64,000 bases of DNA, taken from the NCBI RefSeq assembly GCF_041432775.1, contig NZ_JAPWAG010000001.1, positions 1-64,000 on the forward strand. Direction: 5' to 3'. The position numbers were made by a program, and so were the translations under genes. The notes below the pieces were generated by a model that searched no databases, was not told the DNA's origin, and saw nothing but the letters and a program-made list of their open reading frames with translations. Shown piece after piece: positions 8,467 through 18,800 of this stretch; position 1 is the first letter of the stretch; each line of letters opens with the position of its first letter. The DNA comes from Pauljensenia sp902373545. GTDB taxonomy: Bacteria > Actinomycetota > Actinomycetes > Actinomycetales > Actinomycetaceae.

Positions 8467-9111
8467 ATGCGTTTCCTCTCCGCCGACCAGATCTCGTCGA
8501 TCGAAGACCGCCACACGCCCCACACGGTGACTGAGTCCACGACTGCGTGGAGCGGCCGGATCGTGGACATGGTGGAGGATCACGTCGTGGTCGTCGAGGG
8601 CGAGGAACCTGTCGTCCGTCAGTACACGCGCCACCCGGGCGCCGTGGCCGTCGTCGCCATGCGCGGCGAGGAGGGTGCCGAGGAGATCCTGCTCCTGCGT
8701 CAGTACCGCCACCCGGTGAACGCCTCCCTGTGGGAGATTCCCGCCGGCCTGCTGGACATTCCCGGCGAGGATTCACGCGTGGCAGCCGAGCGCGAACTCG
8801 CCGAGGAAGCCGACCTGAAGGCGGCGCGCTGGGACGTGCTCGTCGACTTCTTTACCTCTCCGGGCGGCTCGACCGAGCCGCTGCGCGTCTTCCTCGCGCG
8901 TGACCTGGAGACCACGGAGACCAGCTTCGAGCGCGAGGATGAGGAAGCCACGATGGAGTACGCGTGGGTCTCGCTCTCTGACGCCCTGGACTGGGTGTTC
9001 GCTGGGCGCCTGCACAACCCGTCGACGGTCATCGGCATCCTCTCGGCACACGCGGCACGAGGCCGTGGCTGGGAGGGGCTGAGGGAGCCGGGTGCTCCCT
9101 GGCTTCGCTGA
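8467..9111 (+). CDS. NUDIX hydrolase, ADP-ribose pyrophosphatase type
   Basis: The product hydrolyses nucleoside-diphosphate sugars such as ADP-ribose to AMP and ribose phosphate. The NUDIX box runs from about Gly97 as GLLDIPGE.....AERELAEEA, preceded by WEIPAG and followed by the SPGGSTE loop typical of the ADP-ribose subfamily. One residue is inserted between Gly and Glu compared with the textbook box, as in Rv1700. The usual EExG glycine is Ala-Asp here. The ATG at 8467 is chosen; an in-frame ATG at 8455 overlaps the likely ribosome-binding site AAGGA. It sits where Rv1700 sits in mycobacteria, but pyrG is missing. Confidence 0.88.
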   Translation: MRFLSADQISSIEDRHTPHTVTESTTAWSGRIVDMVEDHVVVVEGEEPVVRQYTRHPGAVAVVAMRGEEGAEEILLLRQYRHPVNASLWEIPAGLLDIPGEDSRVAAERELAEEADLKAARWDVLVDFFTSPGGSTEPLRVFLARDLETTETSFEREDEEATMEYAWVSLSDALDWVFAGRLHNPSTVIGILSAHAARGRGWEGLREPGAPWLR

Positions 9112-9201
9112 TTACCCGATAATAGGCCGTAAGTCCCTCGACATGTGGGTGGTGTAACACTCCGATACGCTTTTCGCAACGCCTCTTTATCCAAATTAGC
9201 G

Positions 9202-9207
9202 TAGACT
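9202..9207 (+). promoter_or_regulatory. Candidate -10 box (TAGACT) for the suf operon
   Basis: TAGACT lies in the most AT-rich part of the 9112-9266 gap, about 60 bases before the sufR start, leaving room for a SufR operator in the leader. No clear -35. If SufR is autoregulatory, its binding site should be here. Confidence 0.4.
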
Positions 9208-9266
9208 TCTTTCCAGAGAAAAGCACGGATTGGAGCGCGCGAGATGCGTGTCGGAGCGGAGGACAG

Positions 9267-9962
9267 GTGGCTGAAGAAGTAGACGCCACAACCCGTCAGC
9301 AGGTGCTCGATCTCATCGTTGAAAAGGGACCGGTCACGGCCTCGGCTATCGCCAAGGTCCTGGGCCTGACGACGGCCGCGGTACGCCGCCACATCACGCT
9401 CCTGCTGGAGTCGAAGGAGATCGCCGAGCACGAGCCCGGCGCACCCTCCAAGCGGGGACGCGGACGCCCCGCGCGTCACTACGTGGCCACCGAGCGCGCC
9501 CACATTCATCTCGCCGACGGATACTCCGACCTGGCCTCCAAGGCGCTAGGATACCTGGGGCAAGTTGGGGGAGAAGAGGCCGTCGAATCCTTCGCAGCCG
9601 CGCGCTCGCGCGAGATTGAGCGCCGCTACGCGCCCATCGTGCGCGACGCGGGATCGGATCCCAGGGTTCGTGCCCAAGCGCTGGCAGACGCGCTCACGCA
9701 GGACGGATACGCCGCGACCGTCCGCGACATCGGGGGAGGCACGCTGGCTGTTCAGCTGTGCCAAGGGCACTGCCCGATCCAGAACGTGGCGGGGGATTTC
9801 CCCCAACTGTGCGACGCCGAGACGATTGCCTTTGGCAAACTCCTCGACGTGCACGTTCAGAGACTTTCCACGCTTGCGGGCGGCGGACACGTATGCACCA
9901 CCCACATCCCGGTGGGCATGCCGATCATTCGCCCGGGTGCGAGGAATGTGCGACGCAAGTAG
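9267..9962 (+). CDS. sufR: SufR-type iron-sulfur transcriptional repressor
   Basis: The 231-residue protein has an N-terminal winged helix-turn-helix (about residues 10-60, TASAIAKVLGLTTAAVRRH). Its C-terminal sensor has four cysteines, Cys165, Cys169, Cys182 and Cys210, in the arrangement of actinobacterial SufR (Rv1460), which ligates a [4Fe-4S] cluster. It is expected to repress the suf operon when cluster supply is adequate. The GTG start follows GGAGGA at 9258-9263. Only 32 bases separate it from sufB, so it should be the first gene of the operon. Confidence 0.9.
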   Translation: MAEEVDATTRQQVLDLIVEKGPVTASAIAKVLGLTTAAVRRHITLLLESKEIAEHEPGAPSKRGRGRPARHYVATERAHIHLADGYSDLASKALGYLGQVGGEEAVESFAAARSREIERRYAPIVRDAGSDPRVRAQALADALTQDGYAATVRDIGGGTLAVQLCQGHCPIQNVAGDFPQLCDAETIAFGKLLDVHVQRLSTLAGGGHVCTTHIPVGMPIIRPGARNVRRK

Positions 9963-9994
9963 CACACGATTAGGAACGAGAGGTTGACACAACT

Positions 9995-11440
9995 ATGACG
10001 CAGGCACCCGCCTCGGGCGCTGAGGACCGTCGTATGACCGATGACGAGATCATCGAGTCCATCGGCGGTTATGAATACGGTTGGCACGATTCCGACGACT
10101 ACTCCAAGGACGTCCCCACCGGCATTAACGAAGAAATTGTCCGTTTTATCTCGGACGTGAAGGACGAACCGCAGTGGATGCGGGAGCGTCGCCTCAAGGC
10201 CCTCGAGCTGTTCGAGCGCAAGCCGATGCCGGCGTGGGGCCCGGATCTGTCTCACGTGGACTTTGACGCGTTCAAGTACTACGTGCGCCCCACGGATCGA
10301 CAGGTCAACGACTGGGAGGACCTGCCCGAGGAAATCCGTGACACCTACGATCGCCTGGGTATCCCCGAAGCCGAGAAGGCCCGCCTGGTCTCCGGCGTCG
10401 CCGCCCAGTACGAGTCCGAGGTCGTCTACCAGCAGATCCAGGAAGACCTGGAGCGCCAGGGCGTCATCTTCACGGACACCGACACCGGCCTGCGTGAGTA
10501 CCCCGAAATCTTCGAGGAATACTTCGGCAAGTGTGTGCCGGCCGGCGACAACAAGTTCTCGGCGCTGAACACGGCCGCGTGGTCGGGCGGTTCCTTCGTC
10601 TACGTCCCCAAGGGCGTTCATGTGACGATCCCGCTGCAGGCGTACTTCCGCATCAACACCTCGGCCATGGGACAGTTCGAGCGCACGCTCATCATTGCCG
10701 ACGAGGGTTCTTACGTTCACTACGTCGAGGGCTGCACCGCCCCCATCTACGACGAGAACTCGCTGCACTCCGGCGTCATTGAGATCTTCGTGAAGAAGGA
10801 CGCGCGCGTTCGCTACACGACGATCCAGAACTGGTCGACGAACGTGCTCAACCTCGTGACCCAGCGCGCGATCGTCGAAGAGGGTGGCACCATGGAGTGG
10901 GTCGACGGCAACATGGGTGCCGCGATCACCATGAAGTACCCCGCCTGCTTCCTCATGGGCGAGCACGCCCGCGGCGAGACCCTGTCCATCGGCTTCGCCG
11001 GCCCCGGCCAGCAGCAGGACACGGGAGCCAAGATGGTGCACATGGCGCCCCACACCTCGTCCTCGATCGTGTCCAAGTCCGTCTCGCGCGGCGGCGGCCG
11101 CACCTCCTACCGTGGCCTCGTGCAGGTCAACGCGCGTGCCCGCCACTCCAAGTCGAACGTACTGTGCGACGCCCTGCTGGTGGACAAGATCTCGCGTACC
11201 GACACCTACCCCTACGTCGACGTGCGCACCGATGACGTCGAAATGGGTCACGAGGCCACCGTCACCAAGGTGAGCGCCGACCAGCTCTTCTACCTCATGA
11301 GCCGCGGCCTGGACGAGAACGAGGCCATGGCCACGATCGTGCGCGGCTTCGTCGAGCCGATCGCCAAGGAGCTGCCGATGGAGTACGCCCTCGAGCTCAA
11401 CCGCCTCATTGAACTGCAGATGGAAGGATCCGTCGGCTGA
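9995..11440 (+). CDS. sufB: Fe-S cluster assembly scaffold SufB
   Basis: The 481-residue SufB forms the SufBCD scaffold on which [4Fe-4S] clusters are built. Typical stretches include GGYEYGWHD near the start, WSGGSFVYVPKGV, the acidic EGCTAP and YVDVRTDDVEMGHEATV, and FYLMSRGLDENEA near the end. The frame is uninterrupted, so the intein found in mycobacterial SufB is absent. TGATG couples it to sufD. Confidence 0.97.
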   Translation: MTQAPASGAEDRRMTDDEIIESIGGYEYGWHDSDDYSKDVPTGINEEIVRFISDVKDEPQWMRERRLKALELFERKPMPAWGPDLSHVDFDAFKYYVRPTDRQVNDWEDLPEEIRDTYDRLGIPEAEKARLVSGVAAQYESEVVYQQIQEDLERQGVIFTDTDTGLREYPEIFEEYFGKCVPAGDNKFSALNTAAWSGGSFVYVPKGVHVTIPLQAYFRINTSAMGQFERTLIIADEGSYVHYVEGCTAPIYDENSLHSGVIEIFVKKDARVRYTTIQNWSTNVLNLVTQRAIVEEGGTMEWVDGNMGAAITMKYPACFLMGEHARGETLSIGFAGPGQQQDTGAKMVHMAPHTSSSIVSKSVSRGGGRTSYRGLVQVNARARHSKSNVLCDALLVDKISRTDTYPYVDVRTDDVEMGHEATVTKVSADQLFYLMSRGLDENEAMATIVRGFVEPIAKELPMEYALELNRLIELQMEGSVG

Positions 11441-12630
11441 TGACGACCCCCAACACTATTGTCGAGACCATGAACAAGGCCCACTCGCACGGGGCCGACG
11501 CCGAGAAGGCCCACCCCTCGCGCGCGGACCGTCCGACCTCCTTCGACCTGACCGACATCGCGGTTCCCCGCGGTCGCGAAGAGGACTGGCGCTTCACCCC
11601 GATGCGTCGCATCGAGCGCCTGTTCGAGCCCGCCAACTACGACGCGGGCGACGCTCCCGTCACCGTCGAGGCACCCGCCCCGGTCACCGTCGAGACCGTT
11701 GCCCGCGACGACAAGCGCCTGGGCACCGTCCTGGCTCCCGGCGACCGCACCGCAGTCGTCGCCTGGAACGGCTTCGAGCAGGCCACGATCGTCGAGATCC
11801 CCGCCGAGGTCGAGCTGGATGCACCCGTGCGCATCAACGTCTCCGAGGTTGAGGGCACCCGCGCCCAGCACATCGTGATCCGTGCGGCCGCCTTCTCCAA
11901 GGCCACCGTCATCCTGTCGCACACGGGCTCGGCTCAGTCCGCCCTCAACCAGACCGTCGAGGTCGAGGCTGGCGACAGCTCCAACCTGACCGTCGTGTCG
12001 CTACAGGAGTGGGATGACACCACCCTGCACGCCTCCAACCAGCGACTGGCCCTGGGCCGCGACTCCAAGCTCACCCACATCGTCGTCACCTTCGGCGGCG
12101 ACCTCGTGCGCCTGTGCGCCGACACGGACTTCCGTGGCCCGGGCGCCGAGCTGAACATGCTGGGCATCTACTTCGTGGACGGCGGCCAGCACCTCGAGCA
12201 CCGCGTCTTCGTGGACCACTCCCAGCCCAAGTGCTTCTCGCGCGTCACCTACAAGGGCGCCCTGCAGGGCAAGGACGCGCACTCGGTGTGGATCGGCGAC
12301 TGCCTGATCCGCGAGGCCGCAGACGGCACGGACACCTACGAGCTGAACCGCAACCTCGTGCTGACCGAGGGCGCCAAGGCCGACTCCGTGCCCAACCTCG
12401 AGATCGAGAACGGCGAAATCGAGGGCGCGGGCCACGCCTCCGCGACCGGCCGCTTCGACGACGAGCAGCTCTTCTACCTGATGAGCCGCGGCGTTCCCGA
12501 GGCCGAGGCCCGTCGCCTCGTCGTGCGCGGCTTCTTCGCCGAGCTGATCAACCAGATTGGCGTCCCCGAGGTGGTCGACCACCTCATGGCAACCGTCGAG
12601 GCCGAGCTGGCCAAGTCCCGTAACAACTGA
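11440..12630 (+). CDS. sufD: Fe-S cluster assembly protein SufD
   Basis: The 396-residue paralogue of SufB completes the SufBC2D complex. The C-terminal beta-helix region carries the ending LFYLMSRGVPEAEARRLVVR, matching the SufB tail. The N-terminus contains EEDWRFTPMRRI, characteristic of SufD. The ATG shares one base with the sufB stop. sufC follows after 16 bases with a ribosome-binding site AAGGA. Confidence 0.96.
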   Translation: MTTPNTIVETMNKAHSHGADAEKAHPSRADRPTSFDLTDIAVPRGREEDWRFTPMRRIERLFEPANYDAGDAPVTVEAPAPVTVETVARDDKRLGTVLAPGDRTAVVAWNGFEQATIVEIPAEVELDAPVRINVSEVEGTRAQHIVIRAAAFSKATVILSHTGSAQSALNQTVEVEAGDSSNLTVVSLQEWDDTTLHASNQRLALGRDSKLTHIVVTFGGDLVRLCADTDFRGPGAELNMLGIYFVDGGQHLEHRVFVDHSQPKCFSRVTYKGALQGKDAHSVWIGDCLIREAADGTDTYELNRNLVLTEGAKADSVPNLEIENGEIEGAGHASATGRFDDEQLFYLMSRGVPEAEARRLVVRGFFAELINQIGVPEVVDHLMATVEAELAKSRNN

Positions 12631-12646
12631 GCTTTAAGGAATACAC

Positions 12647-13399
12647 ATGTCGACTCTGCGCATTAAGGACCTGCACGTCTCCGTCGAGACCGCCGAGGGC
12701 CCCAAGGAGATCCTCAAGGGCGTGAACCTCACCATCAACTCCGGCGAAATCCACGCCATCATGGGCCCCAACGGCTCCGGTAAGTCCACCATGGCCTACG
12801 CCCTGGCCGGTCACCCCGACTACGAGATCACCTCGGGCGAGGCGTGGCTCGACGACCAGCTCATCACCGAGATGAGCGTCGACGAGCGCGCCAAGGCTGG
12901 CCTCTTCCTGGCCATGCAGTACCCCGTCGAGGTCGCGGGCGTGTCCGTCTCCAACTTCCTGCGCACCGCCAAGACCGCGATTGACGGCCAGGCCCCCGCC
13001 CTGCGCACGTGGGTCAAGGAGATGAAGAGCTCCATGGAGAACCTGCGCATGGATCCCGACTTCGCTGAGCGCGACGTCAACGTCGGTTTCTCCGGTGGTG
13101 AGAAGAAGCGCCTGGAGATCCTCCAGATGGAGCTCCTCAAGCCCTCCTTCGCCGTCCTCGACGAGACCGACTCCGGCCTCGACGTCGACGCGCTGCGCAT
13201 CGTGTCCGAGGGCGTCAACCGCGTCCACGGCGAGACCGGCTGCGGCGTCATGCTGATCACGCACTACACCCGCATCCTGCGCTACATCAAGCCCAGCCAC
13301 GTTCACGTGTTCGTTGATGGCCGCGTCGCCGCTCAGGGCGGCCCCGAGCTGGCCGACGAGCTCGAAGAGAACGGCTACGACAAGTACCTGGGCCTCTGA
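12647..13399 (+). CDS. sufC: SufC ABC-type ATPase
   Basis: The 250-residue ABC ATPase drives conformational change in the SufBCD scaffold. It has Walker A GPNGSGKST, an ABC signature SGGEKKRLEI, Walker B FAVLDETDSGLD (the Suf-specific DETDSGLD form) and the switch His in LITHYTRIL. Length and context are normal. Confidence 0.97.
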   Translation: MSTLRIKDLHVSVETAEGPKEILKGVNLTINSGEIHAIMGPNGSGKSTMAYALAGHPDYEITSGEAWLDDQLITEMSVDERAKAGLFLAMQYPVEVAGVSVSNFLRTAKTAIDGQAPALRTWVKEMKSSMENLRMDPDFAERDVNVGFSGGEKKRLEILQMELLKPSFAVLDETDSGLDVDALRIVSEGVNRVHGETGCGVMLITHYTRILRYIKPSHVHVFVDGRVAAQGGPELADELEENGYDKYLGL

Positions 13400-13404
13400 T
13401 ACCC

Positions 13405-14682
13405 GTGCCTATGGATTTCACCGCCGCCGAGCTCGACGCGATCCGATCGGACTTCCCGATTTTGAGTCGCGTCGGGCGTGGCGGCGCGCCCATTGCCTAC
13501 CTTGACGCGTCAGCGACCTCCCAAAAGCCGGCCAGTGTCATCGATGCTGAGGCCGACTTCTACCGGCGTTCCAACGGCGCGGTCCACCGTGGCACGCACC
13601 TGCTGGGCGACGAGGCGACCGACGCCTTCGAGAGCGCGAGGGGCACCCTGGCCTCGTTCGTGGGCGTGTCCCCGACTGAGATCGTGTGGACGAAGAACGC
13701 GACCGAGGCCATCAACCTGGTCGCCCTGTCCATGGGACACGCATCGCAGGGGATGGGAGGCTCCGAGTCGGCCGCTCTGCGCGTGGGCCCGGGCGACCGC
13801 ATCGTGTGCACCCGAGCCGAGCACCACGCGAACATCGTGCCCTGGCAGCAGCTGTGCGAGCGCACGGGTGCCGAGCTGGCCTGGCTCGACCTGACCCCGG
13901 ACGGCCGCATCGACTTGGAGACCCTCTCGGTCATCACGCCGAACACGCGCCTCGTGGCCTTCACGCACGTCTCAAACGTGACGGGTGCCGTCTCCCCGGT
14001 CGCCGCGATCACCGCGGCGGCGCGCTCCGTCGGCGCGCTCATCCTGCTGGACACCTGCCAGTCCAGCGCCCACATGCCCCTCGACCTGTCCGCCCTCGAC
14101 GTGGACTTCGCGGTCTTTTCGTCGCACAAGATGCTCGGCCCCACGGGCGCGGGCGCGCTGTGGGGGAGGAGGGCCCTGCTCGAAGCCATGCCCCCCGTCC
14201 TGACGGGCGGTTCAATGATTGAGTGGGTGACGATGGAGAGCTCGACCTTCATGGCTCCCCCCGAGCGCTTCGAGGCCGGTTCCCAGCCCGTCGCGCAGAT
14301 CGCCGCGTGGGCCCGCGCCGTGGACTATATGGCGGGGCTCGACATGGCCCGCGTCGAGGCCCACGAGCATGCGCTCACGCGCATGATGCTCGAGGGCATC
14401 TCGTCGATCGAAGGCATCACAGTCCTCGGCCCCGACACGGACGTGGATCGCATCGGCGTCGTGGCCTTCGCCGTCGACGGGGTACACCCCCACGACGTCG
14501 GCCAGTTCATGGACTCGGTGGACGTCGCTGTGCGCGTCGGACACCACTGCGCGATCCCGTTGCATACCTTCTTCCAGGTTCGTTCCTCTGCCCGTGCGTC
14601 GGTGGCGCCCACAACGACTCCCGAAGAGATTGAGCGTCTGGTGGATGGCCTGTCGAAGGTGCGAACCTTCTTCGGCCGCTAG
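13405..14682 (+). CDS. sufS: Cysteine desulfurase SufS
   Basis: This PLP enzyme takes sulfur from cysteine for cluster assembly. The 425-residue product has the PLP lysine in FSSHKMLGPTG, AEHHANIVPW for cofactor contacts, and the catalytic cysteine in GHHCAIPLH. The type-II desulfurase layout fits SufU as its partner. The start is uncertain between GTG 13405 and ATG 13411; neither has a clear ribosome-binding site, and the gene follows sufC by five bases, suggesting coupled translation. Confidence 0.95.
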   Translation: MPMDFTAAELDAIRSDFPILSRVGRGGAPIAYLDASATSQKPASVIDAEADFYRRSNGAVHRGTHLLGDEATDAFESARGTLASFVGVSPTEIVWTKNATEAINLVALSMGHASQGMGGSESAALRVGPGDRIVCTRAEHHANIVPWQQLCERTGAELAWLDLTPDGRIDLETLSVITPNTRLVAFTHVSNVTGAVSPVAAITAAARSVGALILLDTCQSSAHMPLDLSALDVDFAVFSSHKMLGPTGAGALWGRRALLEAMPPVLTGGSMIEWVTMESSTFMAPPERFEAGSQPVAQIAAWARAVDYMAGLDMARVEAHEHALTRMMLEGISSIEGITVLGPDTDVDRIGVVAFAVDGVHPHDVGQFMDSVDVAVRVGHHCAIPLHTFFQVRSSARASVAPTTTPEEIERLVDGLSKVRTFFGR

Positions 14683-14721
14683 AATTGTGCGGAGTCGTCG
14701 GAACCGTTCGGAAAGGTAGCT

Positions 14722-15198
14722 ATGGGCAGTCTTGACCAGTTGTATCAGCAGGTGATCCTGGATCACGCGCGCGAAAAGCACGGGGAGGGAGACCCCTCGG
14801 GCCTGGAGGCTTCCTCGCATCAGGTCAACCCGACCTGCGGCGACGAGGTCACCCTGGGCGTCACGCTCGACGGCGACACGCTGGCCACCCTGGCGTGGGA
14901 CGGCGACGGCTGCTCGATTTCGCGCGCCTCGCTGTCCATGATGACCGACCTGACCGCGGGTAAGTCGGCCGAGGAGATCGGCCGCCTGTACCGCGATATG
15001 GAAGTCATGATGCATTCGCGCAACCTGGGCGTCGACGATGAGATCCTCGACGAGCTGGGAGACGCGGCCGCCCTGGAGTCCACGTCGCAATTCGCCAACC
15101 GCGTCAAGTGCGCGCTGTTGGGCTGGTACGCCCTGCGCGACGCGATGGCCAAGTCCGGTATCGATATTTCCACCGCGGGCGAGCCCGCCGAGCAGTAA
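14722..15198 (+). CDS. sufU: SufU zinc-dependent sulfurtransferase
   Basis: The 158-residue SufU accepts persulfide sulfur from SufS. The zinc ligands are visible as Cys39 and Asp41 (NPTCGD), Cys64 (GDGCSIS) and Cys130 (RVKCALLGW), with the SufU-type insert between the second and third. AAAGG at 14713-14717 is a good ribosome-binding site. A TAGAAT at 14680-14685, over the sufS stop, might be an internal promoter. Confidence 0.94.
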   Translation: MGSLDQLYQQVILDHAREKHGEGDPSGLEASSHQVNPTCGDEVTLGVTLDGDTLATLAWDGDGCSISRASLSMMTDLTAGKSAEEIGRLYRDMEVMMHSRNLGVDDEILDELGDAAALESTSQFANRVKCALLGWYALRDAMAKSGIDISTAGEPAEQ

Positions 15199-15208
15199 AG
15201 GAACAGTT

Positions 15209-15643
15209 ATGAGCAACCCGATGGCTCAGTCTGAGCCCGTCGAGCAGCGTTTCGCCGTCCCCGCTTCGAACGAGGCCGTGGAAGGCGCCGCTGCCACCCG
15301 CCAGATTGACGGCACCGACGTCATCGAACAGGGCACCCTGTCGGCAGACAACGTGCTGGAGGCCCTCAAGGACGTCATCGATCCCGAACTGGGCATCAAC
15401 ATCGTCGACCTGGGCCTTGTGTACGGCGTCGTTATCGGTACTGAGAACCAGGTGCGTCTTGACATGACGCTGACCTCGGCTGCGTGCCCGCTGACCGACG
15501 TGATCGAGCGCCAGGCCCAGACGATCCTCTCGGGTGTCACCGATGACGTGCAGATCAACTGGGTGTGGATGCCGCCGTGGGGCCCCGACCGCATCACGCC
15601 GGACGGCCGCGAGCAGCTGCGCGCGATCGGCTTCAACATCTAA
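15209..15643 (+). CDS. DUF59/MIP18-family Fe-S assembly factor (SufT-like)
   Basis: The 144-residue protein carries the DUF59 core: DVIDPELGINIVDLGLVYG, then LTSAACPLTD with the conserved cysteine and WMPPWGPDRITPDGREQLR near the end. Family members (SufT, PaaD, MIP18) help cluster maturation or delivery. The first 45 residues are a non-conserved, probably disordered extension. The ATG at 15209 is preceded by AAAGGAA and lies 10 bases after sufU, as the last gene of the suf operon. Confidence 0.9.
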   Translation: MSNPMAQSEPVEQRFAVPASNEAVEGAAATRQIDGTDVIEQGTLSADNVLEALKDVIDPELGINIVDLGLVYGVVIGTENQVRLDMTLTSAACPLTDVIERQAQTILSGVTDDVQINWVWMPPWGPDRITPDGREQLRAIGFNI

Positions 15644-15661
15644 GCGTTTGCTTTGTTTCCT

Positions 15662-15689
15662 GTCCCCGGTGCCCGTAGGCACCGGGGAC
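15662..15689 (+). terminator. Strong hairpin terminator of the suf operon
   Basis: A perfect 12-bp stem, GTCCCCGGTGCC (15662-15673) and GGCACCGGGGAC (15678-15689), with a CGTA loop. It lies 18 bases after the last suf stop. The rest of the 15690-15827 gap shows only a possible -10 (TAACCT, 15785-15790) and the ribosome-binding site GGAGAGGGG (15811-15819) of the next gene. Confidence 0.85.
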
Positions 15690-15827
15690 ACTCGTATGTA
15701 ACCGGTGGTCACTGGTCCCGCGCCTCCCGTTCTCTTCTGCGAGCGGCTCCAGTGTCGCGTGTCCCGTTCCTCATGATGTTCCGGTAACCTAATGTGAGTC
15801 ACGGCATGAAGGAGAGGGGTAAGGCCC

Positions 15828-18800
15828 ATGGAGATTCTCGACAACACCGAGGGCAAACGCCTGGGAGACTCCCTGCGTGCCAATCTTGACGACGAGGCGA
15901 AACTGTCGATTATCAGCGCGCACTTCAGCCTCTTTGCTTTTGGAGAGCTGCGCGAGGAGCTTGAACGCCTCGACTCCGTGCGTTTTCTGTTCAGTGAACC
16001 GACGTTTATTCAAGACATGGGACGGGTCGCGGGGGCGCCGGAGTCTGATATCGCGCAACGTGCGCAGGGTGAGAGAGAACGAGCGCTCGCTGACTCGGCC
16101 CTGGAACTGTCGTTGCACAACAAGCTCAACCAGCGCGCTCTCGCGCGGGCGTGTGCATCCTGGCTGAGGGAGAAGGTCACGCTGCGCTCCGTGCAGCGCG
16201 AGCACATGCTTCAGTTGACGCCCAGTTACATCGTCGAGGATTCCGCTGTGAGTCCCCATTTGTTTTGGGGACAGGGCGCCACCTTCACCCTGGAGGGACT
16301 GGGAGTTGAACGCCGCCCGGACACGCTGACGATGATCACCCATCGTGCGGGGGATGAGGCCAAGGCGCAGGTCGAATTCCTCATGGCGCAATTTGAGTCC
16401 GTGTGGGCCGACGACGCTAAGACCTGCGACGTCACCGAGCAGGTCGCTTCGAAGGTCGAGGCGCTGCACACAGACAATGCCCCGGAGTTCATCTATTTCC
16501 TGACCCTTTACCACATCTTCCGGCGTTTCCTCCAGGAGAACCAGGACCACAACCCGCGTGAAGACACCGGCTTTTTCGAGTCGGTGATCTGGGGCAAGCT
16601 CTATGATTTCCAGAAGGACGCCGTCATTGGGGCGATCCGTAAGTTGGAAAAGTACAACGGCTGCATCATCGCCGACAGCGTCGGCCTGGGCAAGACGTTC
16701 GAAGCACTCGCCGTCATCAAGTACTACCAGCAGCTCAACAAGAACGTTCTGGTACTGTGCCCCAAGCGCCTGCGTGAGAACTGGACGCTATGGACGCAGG
16801 CGAGCGATGAACGTAATCCCCTGGCTAAGGACCGATTCGCCTACAAGGTGTTGAACCACACGGACCTGTCGCGCCGCCGTGGGAAGAGCGGGGACACCGA
16901 CCTGGAACACCTGCAGTGGGGGACATTCGATCTGGTGGTCATCGACGAGAGCCACAACTTCCGCAACAGGAGCGCGACCGGGGCGAGCACGAATCGCTAC
17001 ACGCGCCTGATGAACGAGGTGATCCGGGCCAACGGACGCACGAAGGTGCTCATGCTGTCGGCGACCCCGATCAACAATCGCCTCACCGACCTGCGTAACC
17101 AAATCGAGCTCATCACGGAGGGGCGCGATGACTACCTCGAGAAGACCGACGGCATCACGTCCATTGACTCGGTGATGCGGCTGGCACAAAAACGCTTCAA
17201 TCTGTGGAGTTCGCAGGCGCATGGACGTCACACGACCCAGAGCTTCGCCGAGTACGTTAACGCTGACTATTTCCGGCTTCTCGATGCGCTGACAATTGCG
17301 CGTAGCCGAAAGCACATAGCGAAATACTACGGCACGCAGACGGGGACATTCCCCACCCGCCTCACTCCACGCAACGTCCAGGTGCCCATCGACGTACGCG
17401 GCGAGCTGCCTCCTATCGGGGCGCTCTACGACATGATCAGCGACCTGACGTTCGCCCAGTATCAGCTTCTGTCCTATGTGCGCGAGGACGCTCGGCCGAC
17501 TTACGAGGCCGACTACCGCGAGGGCTTCGGCAACGACTTCGGCAGTGAATTGCACCGGACAAACGCGGTTGCCGTGCTGATGCGTGTCAACCTCCTCAAA
17601 CGCATGGAGTCCTCCGTGAGCGCCTTCCGTTCGACGCTGGGCCGCGTGCGTAGTTCCTGCGCCGACATCCTGGATCGACTCGCGGCGCTTGAGGCGCGCA
17701 ATACCCGTGGGTCCCTCGGTTCCGTAGCGGTGGGTTACGGAATCGAGGGGCTCGAGGACGGCCTCGATGATCGGGATGCTGAGATGTTCGAGGTCGGGGC
17801 GCAGGTGCGCGTCGACCTGCGCGACGTTGATCGCGAGGCTTTGTCCGCGGACCTGTCACGCGACATCGAGATCCTCGACGAGCTCATCGGTTACGCCCGC
17901 GCGGTGACCCCCGATCGGGATGCCAAGCTCGGCGAGTTGAGGACGCTGATCGCGGAGAAGACCGGAGCTGGACAGATCAATCCGGGTAACAGAAAAATAC
18001 TCATTTTCAGCGCCTTCGCTGACACCACGACCTACCTGTACGACCAGTTGGCAGCGGATCTGCTCCGGACCCATGGCCTGACGTGCGCCCAGGTGACGGG
18101 CACCCGCAACCGCGTCGCTGGGAAGCGGCGGGCGCGAGGTGGCTTCGAGGATATCCTCGGCCGTTTCTCGCCACGTTCGAAGGAAACCAATGCTCTCGCG
18201 GACCGTGAGGGCGAGATCGATATTGTCTTTGCAACGGATTGCATTTCGGAGGGGCAGAACCTCCAGGACTGCGATTGCGTGATCAATTACGACGTGCACT
18301 GGAACCCGGTGCGCATCGTGCAGCGCTTCGGCCGCGTCGACCGCCTGGGTTCGACGAACAAGCACATTCAGATGGTGACCTTCTGGCCGGACGTCGACCT
18401 GGAGTCCTACATCAAGCTTGAGTCGCGTGTGAAGTCACGCATGGCACTGGGCGATGCGAGTGCGTCCGGTGAGGAGAATCTGCTCACCCCCTCGGAGGAC
18501 ATGAACGACCTGGAGTATCGCTCGGATCAGTTGCGCACGCTGCGCAGTGAGACCCTCGACCTCGAAGACATGCGGCGAGGAATGTCGATCACGGATTTCG
18601 CGTTGGATGATTTCCGAATCGAGTTGGAGCGCTACATGAACGCAAACCCGGGCACACTGGAAGGCGCGGCGACGGGTTTGCATGCGGTCGTGTCGATCCC
18701 GGATGACCTGCGCGGTCAGATGAGCCCGGGAGTGATTTTCTGCCTTGAACGCCGTGAAGGCACCGATGGTACTAGCCGAGCAACCGAGCCGCTGTCTCTG

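Noticed and set aside
9995..11440. Intein in sufB as in Mycobacterium
   Set aside because: The SufB frame is normal length (481 residues) and continuous without an insertion.
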